Positions 13,398-27,309 are shown, counted from the stretch's first letter. The stretch is 64,000 nucleotides of DNA from Pratylenchus scribneri (GCA_030063045.1 JAQSEB010000015.1:744001-808000), one strand, 5' to 3'. A program made the numbers and translations. The notes: generated by a model from the letters alone, not told the origin.

Positions 13398-15034
13398 CAT
13401 ATTGATTTTTTATGAATTTCTAAAAATTGGCCACAAATTCAAATATATGCCTAGGGTATATTTGACAAGTTTTGATAAAGGATTTGAATTTTTTGAAATT
13501 CTTTTTATAGATTTATATTCTCCATCGAAAAATACAGTCCTATATTTTTTATTTTGTTATTATACACTCATATTGATTTTTTATGAATTTCTAAAAAATG
13601 GCCACAAATTCAATTATATGCCTAGGGTATATTTGACATGTTTTAGGTCCTATATTTTTTATTTTGTTATTATACCCTCATATTGATTTTTTATGAATTT
13701 CTAAAAATTGGCCACAAATTCAAATATATGCCTAGGGTATATTTGACAAGTTTTGATAAAGGATTTGAATTTTTTGAAATTCTTTTAATAGAATCATATT
13801 CTCTATCAAAAAATACAGTTCTAAATTTTTTATTTTGTTAATATACCCTCATATTGATTTTTTATGAATTTCTAAAAAATGGCCACAAATTCAATTATAT
13901 GCCTAGGGTATATTTGACATGTTTTAGGTCCTATATTTTTTATTTTGTTATTATACCCTCATATTGATTTTTTATGAATTTCTAAAAAATGGCCACAAAT
14001 TCAATTATATGCCTAGGGTATATTTGACATGTTTTAGGTCCTATATTTTTTATTTTGTTATTATACCCTCATATTGATTTTTTATGAATTTCTAAAAATT
14101 GGCCACAAATTCAAATATATGCCTAGGGTATATTTGACAAGTTTTGATAAAGGATTTGAATTTTTTGAAATTCTTTTTATAGATTCATATTCTCCATCGA
14201 AAAATACAGTCCTATATTTTTTATTTTCTAAATATACCCTCATATTGATTTTTTATGAATTTCTAAAATATGGCCACAAATTCAATTATATGCCTAGGGT
14301 ATATTTGACATGTTTTAGTTCTAGATTTGAATTTTTTGAAATTCTTTTTATAGATTCATATTCTTCATCGAAAAATACAGTCCTATATTTTTTATTTTAT
14401 TAATATACCCTCATATTGATTTTTTATGAATTTCTAAAAAATGGCCACAAATTCAATTATATGCCTAGGGTATATTTGACATGTTTTAGGTCCTATATTT
14501 TTTATTTTGTTAATATACCCTCATATTGATTTCTTATGAATTTCTAAAAATTGGCCACAAATTCAAATATATGCCTAGGGTATATTTGACAAGTTTTGAT
14601 AAAGGATTTGAATTTTTTGAAATTCTTTTTATAGATTCATATTCTCCATCGAAAAATACAGTCCTATATTTTTTATTTTCTAAATATACCCTCATATTGA
14701 TTTTTTATGAATTTCTAAAATATGGCCACAAATTCAATTATATGCCTAGGGTATATTTGACATGTTTTAGTTCTAGATTTGAATTTTTTGAAATTCTTTT
14801 TATAGATTCATATTCTTCATCGAAAAATACAGTCCTATATTTTTTATTTTATTAATATACCCTCATATTGATTTTTTATGAATTTCTAAAAAATGGCCAC
14901 AAATTCAATTATATGCCTAGGGTATATTTGACAAGTTTTGATAAAGGATTTGAATTTTTTGAAATTTTTTTAATAGAATCATATTCTCTATCAAAAAATA
15001 CAGTTCTAAATTTTTTATTTTGTTAATATACCCT
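13398..15034 (+). repeat. 11-monomer higher-order repeat, 1,637 bp, copy 4
   Basis: Follows copy 3 without a gap. Short monomers at 13569, 13850, 13960 and 14412. The ninth monomer (14522) reads AAAAATTGG and AAATATAT, whereas copies 1 and 3 read AAAAAATGG and AATTATAT there. This subtype is shared only with the next copy. The private change GATTTATATT is at 13514. Confidence 0.9.
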
Positions 15035-16550
15035 CATATTGATTTTTTATGAATTTCTAAAAATTGGCCACAAATTCAAATATATGCCTAGGGTATATTT
15101 GACAAGTTTTGATAAAGGATTTGAATTTTTTGAAATTCTTTTTATAGATTCATATTCTCCATCGAAAAATACAGTCCTATATTTTTTATTTTGTTATTAT
15201 ACACTCATATTGATTTTTTATGAATTTCTAAAAAATGGCCACAAATTCAATTATATGCCTAGGGTATATTTGACATGTTTTAGGTCCTATATTTTTTATT
15301 TTGTTATTATACCCTCATATTGATTTTTTATGAATTTCTAAAAATTGGCCACAAATTCAAATATATGCCTAGGGTATATTTGACAAGTTTTGATAAAGGA
15401 TTTGAATTTTTTGAAATTCTTTTAATAGAATCATATTCTCTATCAAAAAATACAGTTCTAAATTTTTTATTTTGTTAATATACCCTCATATTGATTTTTT
15501 ATGAATTTCTAAAAAATGGCCACAAATTCAATTATATGCCTAGGGTATATTTGACATGTTTTAGGTCCTATATTTTTTATTTTGTTATTATACCCTCATA
15601 TTGATTTTTTATGAATTTCTAAAAAATGGCCACAAATTCAATTATATGCCTAGGGTATATTTGACATGTTTTAGGTCCTATATTTTTTATTTTGTTATTA
15701 TACCCTCATATTGATTTTTTATGAATTTCTAAAAATTGGCCACAAATTCAAATATATGCCTAGGGTATATTTGACAAGTTTTGATAAAGGATTTGAATTT
15801 TTTGAAATTCTTTTTATAGATTCATATTCTCCATCGAAAAATACAGTCCTATATTTTTTATTTTCTAAATATACCCTCATATTGATTTTTTATGAATTTC
15901 TAAAATATGGCCACAAATTCAATTATATGCCTAGGGTATATTTGACATGTTTTAGTTCTAGATTTGAATTTTTTGAAATTCTTTTTATAGATTCATATTC
16001 TTCATCGAAAAATACAGTCCTATATTTTTTATTTTATTAATATACCCTCATATTGATTTTTTATGAATTTCTAAAAAATGGCCACAAATTCAATTATATG
16101 CCTAGGGTATATTTGACATGTTTTAGGTCCTATATTTTTTATTTTGTTAATATACCCTCATATTGATTTCTTATGAATTTCTAAAAATTGGCCACAAATT
16201 CAAATATATGCCTAGGGTATATTTGACAAGTTTTGATAAAGGATTTGAATTTTTTGAAATTCTTTTTATAGATTCATATTCTCCATCGAAAAATACAGTC
16301 CTATATTTTTTATTTTCTAAATATACCCTCATATTGATTTTTTATGAATTTCTAAAATATGGCCACAAATTCAATTATATGCCTAGGGTATATTTGACAT
16401 GTTTTAGTTCTAGATTTGAATTTTTTGAAATTCTTTTTATAGATTCATATTCTTCATCGAAAAATACAGTCCTATATTTTTTATTTTATTAATATACCCT
16501 CATATTGATTTTTTATGAATTTCTAAAAAATGGCCACAAATTCAATTATA
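15035..16550 (+). repeat. 11-monomer higher-order repeat, copy 5, diverging in its last monomer
   Basis: Short monomers at 15206, 15487, 15597 and 16049. The ninth monomer (16159) has the same subtype as copy 4. The eleventh monomer (16501) carries ACATGTTTTAGTTCTAG where the other copies carry ACAAGTTTTGATAAAGG, so the unit breaks off near 16560 and the domain ends. Confidence 0.87.
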
Positions 16551-18397
16551 TGCCTAGGGTATATTTGACATGTTTTAGTTCTAGATTTGAATTTTTTGAA
16601 ATTCTTTTTATAGATTCATATTCTTCATCGAAAAATACAGTCCTATATTTTTTATTTTCTAAATATACCCTCATATTGATTTTTTATGAATTTCTAAAAT
16701 ATGGCCACAAATTCAATTATATGCCTAGGGTATATTTGACATGTTTTAGGTCCTATATTTTTTATTTTGTTATTATACCCTCATATTGATTTTTTATGAA
16801 TTTCTAAAAATTGGCCACAAATTCAAATATATGCCTAGGGTATATTTGACATGTTTTAGTTCTAGATTTGAATTTTTTGAAATTCTTTTTATAGATTCAT
16901 ATTCTTCATCGAAAAATACAGTCCTATATTTTTTATTTTATTAATATACCCTCATATTGATTTTTTATGAATTTCTAAAAAATGGCCACAAATTCAATTA
17001 TATGCCTAGGGTATATTTGACATGTTTTAGTTCTAGATTTGAATTTTTTGAAATTCTTTTAATAGAATCATATTCTCCATCAAAAAATACAGTCCTATAT
17101 TTTTTATTTTGTTAATATACCCTCATATTGATTTTTTATGAATTTCTAAAAAATGGCCACAAATTCAATTATATGCCTAGGGTATATTTGACATGTTTTA
17201 GTTCTAGATTTGAATTTTTTGAAATTCTTTTTATAGATTAATATTCTACATCAAAAAATACAGTCCTATATTTTTTATTTTGTTAATATACCCTCATATT
17301 GATTTTTTATGAATTTCTAAAAAATGGCCACAAATTCAATTATATGCCTAGGGTATATTTGACATGTTTTGATAAAGGATTTGAATTTTTTGAAATTCTT
17401 TTTATAGAATCAAATTCTCCATCAAAAAATACAGTCCTATATTTTTTATTTTATTAATATACCATCATATTGATTTTTTATGAATTTCTAAAAAATGGCC
17501 ACAAATTCAATTATATGCCTAGGGTATATTTGACATGTTTTGATAAAGGATTTGAATTTTTTGAAATTCTTTTTATAGATTCATATTCTTCATCAAAAAA
17601 TACAGTCCTATATTTTTTATTTTATTAATATACCCTCATATTGATTTTTTATGAATTTCCAAAATATGGCCACAAATTCAATTATATGCCTAGGGTATAT
17701 TTGACATGTTTTAGTTCTAGATTTGAATTTTTTGAAATTCTTTTAATAGAATCATATTCTCCATCAAAAAATACAGTCCTATATTTTTTATTTTATTAAT
17801 ATACCCTCATATTGATTTTTTATGGATTTCTAAAATATGGCCACAAATTCAATTATATGCCTAGGGTATATTTGACATGTTTTAGTTCTAGATTTGAATT
17901 TTTTGAAATTCTTTTAATAGAATCATATTCTCCATCAAAAAATACAGTCCTATATTTTTTATTTTATTAATATAGCCTCATATTGATTTTTTATGGATTT
18001 CTAAAATATGGCCACAAATTCAATTATATGCCTAGGGTATATTTGACATGTTTTGATAAAGGATTTGAATTTTTTGAAATTCTTTTTATAGATTCATATT
18101 CTTCATCAAAAAATACAGTCCTATATTTTTTATTTTATTAATATACCCTCATATTGATTTTTTATGAATTTCCAAAATATGGCCACAAATTCAATTATAT
18201 GCCTAGGGTATATTTGACATGTTTTAGTTCTAGATTTGAATTTTTTGAAATTCTTTTAATAGATTCATATTCTCCATCGAAAAATACAGTCCTATATTTT
18301 TTATTTTATTAATATACCCTCATATTGATTTTTTATGAATTTCTAAAAAATGGCCACAAATTCAATTATATGCCTAGGGTATATTTGACATGTTTTA
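16150..18397 (+). repeat. Duplicated segment, copy 1 (2,504-bp period)
   Basis: Matches the sequence 2,504 bp to the right (14 x 171 + 110). Shared rare markers include GATTTCTTATG (16167/18671), ACCATCAT before 17466/19970 and TAGCCTCAT before 17979/20483. The copies diverge in monomer 18321, near base 77, where the cassettes differ. Confidence 0.85.
16672..16781 (+). repeat. Short monomer at end of the 11-monomer domain
   Basis: 110 bp, with the common junction near 16749. It follows a CTAAATA-tailed long monomer, as do the copies at 709 and 19176. Confidence 0.92.
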
Positions 18398-19175
18398 GTT
18401 CTAGATTTGAATTTTTTGAAATTCTTTTAATAGAATCATATTCTCCATCAAAAAATACAGTCCTATATTTTTTATTTTATTAATATACCCTCATATTGAT
18501 TTTTTATGGATTTCTAAAATATGGACACAAATTCAATTATATGCCTAGGGTATATTTGACATGTTTTGATAAAGGATTTGAATTTTTTGAAATTCTTTTT
18601 ATAGATTCATATTCTTCATCAAAAAATACAGTCCTATATTTTTTATTTTATTAATATACCCTCATATTGATTTCTTATGAATTTCTAAAAATTGGCCACA
18701 AATTCAAATATATGCCTAGGGTATATTTGACAAGTTTTGATAAAGGATTTGATTTTTTTGAAATTCTTTTTATAGATTCATATTCTCCATCGAAAAATAC
18801 AGTCCTATATTTTTTATTTTCTAAATATACCCTCATATTGATTTTTTATGAATTTCTAAAATATGGCCACAAATTCAATTATATGCCTAGGGTATATTTG
18901 ACATGTTTTAGTTCTAGATTTGAATTTTTTGAAATTCTTTTTATAGATTCATATTCTTCATCGAAAAATACAGTCCTATATTTTTTATTTTATTAATATA
19001 CCCTCATATTGATTTTTTATGAATTTCTAAAAAATGGCCACAAATTCAATTATATGCCTAGGGTATATTTGACATGTTTTAGTTCTAGATTTGAATTTTT
19101 TGAAATTCTTTTTATAGATTCATATTCTTCATCGAAAAATACAGTCCTATATTTTTTATTTTCTAAATATACCCT

Positions 19176-19285
19176 CATATTGATTTTTTATGAATTTCTA
19201 AAATATGGCCACAAATTCAATTATATGCCTAGGGTATATTTGACATGTTTTAGGTCCTATATTTTTTATTTTGTTATTATACCCT
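19176..19285 (+). repeat. Last short monomer in the window
   Basis: 110 bp, with the TTTTAG|GTCC junction near 19253. It is the counterpart of 16672-16781 in the 2,504-bp duplication. No further copy of this deletion appears from 19286 to 64000. Confidence 0.93.
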
Positions 19286-19798
19286 CATATTGATTTTTTA
19301 TGAATTTCTAAAAATTGGCCACAAATTCAAATATATGCCTAGGGTATATTTGACATGTTTTAGTTCTAGATTTGAATTTTTTGAAATTCTTTTTATAGAT
19401 TCATATTCTTCATCGAAAAATACAGTCCTATATTTTTTATTTTATTAATATACCCTCATATTGATTTTTTATGAATTTCTAAAAAATGGCCACAAATTCA
19501 ATTATATGCCTAGGGTATATTTGACATGTTTTAGTTCTAGATTTGAATTTTTTGAAATTCTTTTAATAGAATCATATTCTCCATCAAAAAATACAGTCCT
19601 ATATTTTTTATTTTGTTAATATACCCTCATATTGATTTTTTATGAATTTCTAAAAAATGGCCACAAATTCAATTATATGCCTAGGGTATATTTGACATGT
19701 TTTAGTTCTAGATTTGAATTTTTTGAAATTCTTTTTATAGATTAATATTCTACATCAAAAAATACAGTCCTATATTTTTTATTTTGTTAATATACCCT

Positions 19799-20824
19799 CA
19801 TATTGATTTTTTATGAATTTCTAAAAAATGGCCACAAATTCAATTATATGCCTAGGGTATATTTGACATGTTTTGATAAAGGATTTGAATTTTTTGAAAT
19901 TCTTTTTATAGAATCAAATTCTCCATCAAAAAATACAGTCCTATATTTTTTATTTTATTAATATACCATCATATTGATTTTTTATGAATTTCTAAAAAAT
20001 GGCCACAAATTCAATTATATGCCTAGGGTATATTTGACATGTTTTGATAAAGGATTTGAATTTTTTGAAATTCTTTTTATAGATTCATATTCTTCATCAA
20101 AAAATACAGTCCTATATTTTTTATTTTATTAATATACCCTCATATTGATTTTTTATGAATTTCCAAAATATGGCCACAAATTCAATTATATGCCTAGGGT
20201 ATATTTGACATGTTTTAGTTCTAGATTTGAATTTTTTGAAATTCTTTTAATAGAATCATATTCTCCATCAAAAAATACAGTCCTATATTTTTTATTTTAT
20301 TAATATACCCTCATATTGATTTTTTATGGATTTCTAAAATATGGCCACAAATTCAATTATATGCCTAGGGTATATTTGACATGTTTTAGTTCTAGATTTG
20401 AATTTTTTGAAATTCTTTTAATAGAATCATATTCTCCATCAAAAAATACAGTCCTATATTTTTTATTTTATTAATATAGCCTCATATTGATTTTTTATGG
20501 ATTTCTAAAATATGGCCACAAATTCAATTATATGCCTAGGGTATATTTGACATGTTTTGATAAAGGATTTGAATTTTTTGAAATTCTTTTTATAGATTCA
20601 TATTCTTCATCAAAAAATACAGTCCTATATTTTTTATTTTATTAATATACCCTCATATTGATTTTTTATGAATTTCCAAAATATGGCCACAAATTCAATT
20701 ATATGCCTAGGGTATATTTGACATGTTTTAGTTCTAGATTTGAATTTTTTGAAATTCTTTTAATAGATTCATATTCTCCATCGAAAAATACAGTCCTATA
20801 TTTTTTATTTTATTAATATACCCT
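19799..20824 (+). repeat. Six-monomer higher-order repeat, 1,026 bp, copy 1
   Basis: Six 171-bp monomers in fixed order, marked by ACCATCAT before the second and TAGCCTCAT before the fifth, with GATAAAGG cassettes in monomers 1, 2 and 5 and AGTTCTAG in 3, 4 and 6. Confidence 0.87.
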
Positions 20825-21850
20825 CATATTGATTTTTTATGAATTTCTAAAAAATGGCCACAAATTCAATTATATGCCTAGGGTATATTTGACATGTTTT
20901 GATAAAGGATTTGAATTTTTTGAAATTCTTTTTATAGAATCAAATTCTCCATCAAAAAATACAGTCCTATATTTTTTATTTTATTAATATACCATCATAT
21001 TGATTTTTTATGAATTTCTAAAAAATGGCCACAAATTCAATTATATGCCTAGGGTATATTTGACATGTTTTGATAAAGGATTTGAATTTTTTGAAATTCT
21101 TTTTATAGATTCATATTCTTCATCAAAAAATACAGTCCTATATTTTTTATTTTATTAATATACCCTCATATTGATTTTTTATGAATTTCCAAAATATGGC
21201 CACAAATTCAATTATATGCCTAGGGTATATTTGACATGTTTTAGTTCTAGATTTGAATTTTTTGAAATTCTTTTAATAGAATCATATTCTCCATCAAAAA
21301 ATACAGTCCTATATTTTTTATTTTATTAATATACCCTCATATTGATTTTTTATGGATTTCTAAAATATGGCCACAAATTCAATTATATGCCTAGGGTATA
21401 TTTGACATGTTTTAGTTCTAGATTTGAATTTTTTGAAATTCTTTTAATAGAATCATATTCTCCATCAAAAAATACAGTCCTATATTTTTTATTTTATTAA
21501 TATAGCCTCATATTGATTTTTTATGGATTTCTAAAATATGGCCACAAATTCAATTATATGCCTAGGGTATATTTGACATGTTTTGATAAAGGATTTGAAT
21601 TTTTTGAAATTCTTTTTATAGATTCATATTCTTCATCAAAAAATACAGTCCTATATTTTTTATTTTATTAATATACCCTCATATTGATTTTTTATGAATT
21701 TCCAAAATATGGCCACAAATTCAATTATATGCCTAGGGTATATTTGACATGTTTTAGTTCTAGATTTGAATTTTTTGAAATTCTTTTAATAGATTCATAT
21801 TCTCCATCGAAAAATACAGTCCTATATTTTTTATTTTATTAATATACCCT
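20825..21850 (+). repeat. Six-monomer higher-order repeat, 1,026 bp, copy 2
   Basis: Repeats the preceding unit with the ACCATCAT (20996) and TAGCCTCAT (21509) markers at the same internal places. The monomer that follows (21851) belongs instead to the pattern of 18321. Confidence 0.87.
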
Positions 21851-24800
21851 CATATTGATTTTTTATGAATTTCTAAAAAATGGCCACAAATTCAATTATA
21901 TGCCTAGGGTATATTTGACATGTTTTAGTTCTAGATTTGAATTTTTTGAAATTCTTTTAATAGAATCATATTCTCCATCAAAAAATACAGTCCTATATTT
22001 TTTATTTTATTAATATACCCTCATATTGATTTTTTATGGATTTCTAAAATATGGACACAAATTCAATTATATGCCTAGGGTATATTTGACATGTTTTAGT
22101 TCTAGATTTGAATTTTTTGAAATTCTTTTAATAGAATCATATTCTCCATCAAAAAATACAGTCCTATATTTTTTATTTTATTAATATACCCTCATATTGA
22201 TTTTTTATGGATTTCTAAAATATGGCCACAAATTCAATTATATGCCTAGGGTATATTTGACATGTTTTAGTTCTAGATTTGAATTTTTTGAAATTCTTTT
22301 AATAGAATCATATTCTCCATCAAAAAATACAGTCCTATATTTTTTATTTTATTAATATACCCTCATATTGATTTTTTATGGATTTCTAAAATATGGCCAC
22401 AAATTCAATTATATGCCTAGGGTATATTTGACATGTTTTAGTTCTAGATTTGAATTTTTTGAAATTCTTTTTATAGATTCATATTCTTCATCAAAAAATA
22501 CAGTCCTATATTTTTTATTTTATTAATATACCCTCATATTGATTTTTTATGAATTTCCAAAATATGGCCACAAATTCAATTATATGCCTAGGGTATATTT
22601 GACAAGTTTTAGTTCTAGATTTGAATTTTTTGAAATTCTTTAATAGAATCATATTCTCCATCAAAAAATACAGTCCTATATTTTTTATTTTATTAATATA
22701 CCCTCATATTGATTTTTTATGAATTTCCAAAATATGGCCACAAATTCAATTATATGCCTAGGGTATATTTGACATGTTTTAGTTCTAGATTTGAATTTTT
22801 TGAAATTCTTTTAATAGAATCATATTCTCCATCAAAAAATACAGTCCTATATTTTTTATTTTATTAATATACCCTCATATTGATTTTTTATGAATTTCCA
22901 AAATATGGCCACAAATTCAATTATATGCCTAGGGTATATTTGACATGTTTTAGTTCTAGATTTGAATTTTTTGAAATTCTTTTAATAGAATCATATTCTC
23001 CATCAAAAAATACAGTCCTATATTTTTTATTTTATTAATATACCCTCATATTGATTTTTTATGGATTTCTAAAATATGGCCACAAATTCAATTATATGCC
23101 TAGGGTATATTTGACATGTTTTAGTTCTAGATTTGAATTTTTTGTAATTCTTTTTATAGATTCATATTCTCCATCGAAAAATACAGTCCTATATTTTTTA
23201 TTTTATTAATATACCCTCATATTGATTTTTTATGAATTTCCAAAATATGGCCACAAATTCAATTATATGCCTAGGGTATATTTGACATGTTTTAGTTCTA
23301 GATTTGAATTTTTTGAAATTCTTTTAATAGATCATATTCTCCATCAAAAAATACAGTCCTATATTTTTTATTTTATTAATATACCCTCATATTGATTTTT
23401 TATGAATTTCCAAAATATGGCCACAAATTCAATTATATGCCTAGGGTATATTTGACATGTTTTAGTTCTAGATTTGAATTTTTTGAAATTCTTTTAATAG
23501 AATCATATTCTCCATCAAAAAATACAGTCCTATATTTTTTATTTTATTAATATACCCTCATATTGATTTTTTATGGATTTCTAAAATATGGCCACAAATT
23601 CAATTATATGCCTAGGGTATATTTGACATGTTTTAGTTCTAGATTTGAATTTTTTGTAATTCTTTTTATAGATTCATATTCTCCATCGAAAAATACAGTC
23701 CTATATTTTTTATTTTATTAATATACCCTCATATTGATTTTTTATGAATTTCCAAAATATGGCCACAAATTCAATTATATGCCTAGGGTATATTTGACAT
23801 GTTTTAGTTCTAGATTTGAATTTTTTGAAATTCTTTTAATAGAATCATATTCTCCATCAAAAAATACAGTCCTATATTTTTTATTTTATTAATATACCCT
23901 CATATTGATTTTTTATGGATTTCTAAAATATGGCCACAAATTCAATTATATGCCTAGGGTATATTTGACATGTTTTAGTTCTAGATTTGAATTTTTTGAA
24001 ATTCTTTTTATAGATTCATATTCTTCATCAAAAAATACAGTCCTATATTTTTTATTTTATTAATATACCCTCATATTGATTTTTTATGAATTTCCAAAAT
24101 ATGGCCACAAATTCAATTATATGCCTAGGGTATATTTGACATGTTTTAGTTCTAGATTTGAATTTTTTGAAATTCTTTTTATAGATTCATATTCTTCATC
24201 AAAAAATACAGTCCTATATTTTTTATTTTATTAATATACCCTCATATTGATTTTTTATGGATTTCTAAAATATGGCCACAAATTCAATTATATGCCTAGG
24301 GTATATTTGACATGTTTTAGTTCTAGATTTGAATTTTTTGAAATTCTTTTTATAGATTCATATTCTTCATCAAAAAATACAGTCCTATATTTTTTATTTT
24401 ATTAATATACCCTCATATTGATTTTTTATGAATTTCCAAAATATGGCCACAAATTCAATTATATGCCTAGGGTATATTTGACATGTTTTAGTTCTAGATT
24501 TGAATTTTTTGAAATTCTTTTTATAGATTCATATTCTTCATCAAAAAATACAGTCCTATATTTTTTATTTTATTAATATACCCTCATATTGATTTTTTAT
24601 GAATTTCCAAAATATGGCCACAAATTCAATTATATGCCTAGGGTATATTTGACATGTTTTAGTTCTAGATTTGAATTTTTTGAAATTCTTTTTATAGATT
24701 CATATTCTTCATCAAAAAATACAGTCCTATATTTTTTATTTTATTAATATACCCTCATATTGATTTTTTATGAATTTCCAAAATATGGCCACAAATTCAA

Positions 24801-24926
24801 TTATATGCCTAGGGTATATTTGACATGTTTTAGTTCTAGATTTGAATTTTTTGAAATTCTTTTAATAGAATCAAATTCTCCATCGAAAAATACAGTCCTA
24901 TATTTTTTATTTTGTTAATATACCCT
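21851..24926 (+). repeat. AGTTCTAG-cassette block with local three-monomer repeats
   Basis: Eighteen monomers, all with the AGTTCTAGATT cassette. They alternate between TTCCAAAATATGG and GGATTTCTAAAATATGG in their first third. At 22705-24071 a three-monomer pattern (two CCAAAATAT copies, then GGATTTCT with TTTTTTGTAATTC) runs twice at 512-513 bp. Two copies lost a single base (22535, in a T run; 23218, AATAGATCAT). Confidence 0.82.
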
Positions 24927-26624
24927 CATATTGATTTTTTATGAATTTCTAAAAAATGGCCACAAATTCAATTATATGCCTAGGGTATATTTGACATGTT
25001 TTGATAAAGGATTTGAATTTTTTGAAATTCTTTTTATAGATTCATATTCTCCATCAAAAAATACAGTCCTATATTTTTTTTTTATTAATATACCCTCATA
25101 TTGATTTTTTATGAATTTCTAAAAAATGGCCACAAATTCAATTATATGCCTAGGGTATATTTGACATGTTTTGATAAAGGATTTGAATTTTTTGAAATTC
25201 TTTTTATAGATTCATATTCTCCATCAAAAAATACAGTCCTATATTTTTTATTTTGTTAATATACCCTCATATTGATTTTTTATGAATTTCTAAAAAATGG
25301 CCACAAATTCAATTATATGCCTAGGGTATATTTGACATGTTTTGATAAAGGATTTGAATTTTTTGAAATTCTTTTAATAGAATCAAATTCTCCATCGAAA
25401 AATACAGTCCTATATTTTTTATTTTGTTAATATACCCTCATATTGATTTTTTATGAATTTCTAAAAAATGGCCACAAATTCAATTATATGCCTAGGGTAT
25501 ATTTGACATGTTTTGATAAAGGATTTGAATTTTTTGAAATTCTTTTAATAGAATCAAATTCTCCATCGAAAAATACAGTCCTATATTTTTTATTTTGTTC
25601 ATATTGATTTTTTATGAATTTCTAAAAAATGGCCACAAATTCAATTATATGCCTAGGGTATATTTGACATGTTTTGATAAAGGATTTGAATTTTTTGAAA
25701 TTCTTTTAATAGAATCAAATTCTCCATCGAAAATACAGTCCTATATTTTTTATTTTGTTAATATACCCTCATATTGATTTTTTATGAATTTCTAAAAAAT
25801 GGCCACAAATTCAATTATATGCCTAGGGTATATTTGACATGTTTTGATAAAGGATTTGAATTTTTTGAAATTCTTTTTATAGATTCATATTCTCCATCAA
25901 AAAATACAGTCCTATATTTTTTATTTTATTAATATACCCTCATATTGATTTTTTATGAATTTCCAAAATATGGCCACAAATTCAATTATATGCCTAGGGT
26001 ATATTTGACATGTTTTAGTTCTAGATTTGAATTTTTTGAAATTCTTTTTATAGATTCATATTCTTCATCAAAAAATACAGTCCTATATTTTTTATTTTAT
26101 TAATATACCCTCATATTGATTTTTTATGAATTTCCAAAATATGGCCACAAATTCAATTATATGCCTAGGGTATATTTGACATGTTTTAGTTCTAGATTTG
26201 AATTTTTTGAAATTCTTTTTATAGATTCATATTCTTCATCAAAAAATACAGTCCTATATTTTTTATTTTATTAATATACCCTCATATTGATTTTTTATGA
26301 ATTTCCAAAATATGGCCACAAATTCAATTATATGCCTAGGGTATATTTGACATGTTTTAGTTCTAGATTTGAATTTTTTGAAATTCTTTTTATAGATTCA
26401 TATTCTTCATCAAAAAATACAGTCCTATATTTTTTATTTTATTAATATACCCTCATATTGATTTTTTATGGATTTCTAAAATATGGCCACAAATTCATTT
26501 ATATGCCTAGGGTATATTTGACATGTTTTGATAAAGGATTTGAATTTTTTGAAATTTTTTTAATAGAATCTTATTCATCATCAAAAAATACAGTCCTATA
26601 TTTTTTATTTTGTTAATATACCCT
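24927..26624 (+). repeat. Mixed block with GATAAAGG monomers and a 10-bp deletion
   Basis: Ten monomers. The first six carry the GATAAAGG cassette; the next three carry AGTTCTAG with CCAAAATATGG; the last returns to GATAAAGG. At 25599/25600 GTT joins directly to CATATTG, deleting ten bases (162-171) and giving a 161-bp monomer. The following copy lost an A in CATCGAAAATAC (170 bp). Confidence 0.85.
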
Positions 26625-27309
26625 CATATTGATTTTTTATGAATTTCTAAAAATTGGCCACAAATTCAATTATATGCCTAGGGTATATTTGACATGTTTT
26701 GATAAAGGATTTGAATTTTTTGAAATTTTTTTAATAGAATCATATTCTCTATCAAAAAATACAGTCCTATATTTTTTATTTTGTTAATATACCCTCATAT
26801 TGATTTTTTATGAATTTCTAAAAAATGGCCACAAATTCAATTATATGCCTAGGGTATATTTGACATGTTTTGATAAAGGATTTGAATTTTTTGAAATTCT
26901 TTTAATAGAATCAAATTCTCCATCAAAAAATACAGTCCTATATTTTTTATTTTATTAATATACCCTCATATTGATTTTTTATGAATTTCTAAAAAATGGC
27001 CACAAATTCAATTATATGCCTAGGGTATATTTGACAAGTTTTGATAAAGGATTTGAATTTTTTGAAATTTTTTTTAATAGAATCATATTCTCTATCAAAA
27101 AATACAGTCCTATATTTTTTATTTTGTTAATATACCCTCATATTGATTTTTTATGAATTTCTAAAAAATGGCCACAAATTCAATTATATGCCTAGGGTAT
27201 ATTTGACAAGTTTTGATAAAGGATTTGAATTTTTTGAAATTTTTTTAATAGAATCATATTCTCTATCAAAAAATACAGTCCTATATTTTTTATTTTGTTA
27301 ATATACCCT
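26625..27309 (+). repeat. Four-monomer repeat, 685 bp, copy 1
   Basis: Monomer starts 26625, 26796, 26967 and 27139. All four carry GATAAAGG. The third has an eight-T run (AAATTTTTTTTAATAG) and is 172 bp. The third and fourth have ACAAGTTTT where the first two have ACATGTTTT. Confidence 0.87.

Larger units (their letters stand above)
10478..14365 (+). repeat. Segmental duplication, copy B (3,848-bp period)
   Basis: The adjoining partner of the copy to its left. The match ends inside monomer 14241: the earlier copy reads CTCCATTG near 10517 where this one reads CTTCATCG. The junction monomer at 10393 looks like a hybrid, its right part resembling 6545 and its left part resembling 14241, as expected for unequal exchange within a monomer. 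Only three private base differences were noticed over 3.8 kb, so the duplication is young or has been homogenised. Confidence 0.83.
18654..20901 (+). repeat. Duplicated segment, copy 2 (2,504-bp period)
   Basis: Partner of 16150-18397. A private change, GGATTTGATTTTTTTG near 18752, sits in its first monomer. The intervening 1.5 monomers (about 18398-18653) include TGGACACAAATTC, which recurs near 22052 and shows a third, overlapping duplication with a 3,530-bp offset (17466-18568 against 20996-22098). Confidence 0.83.
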
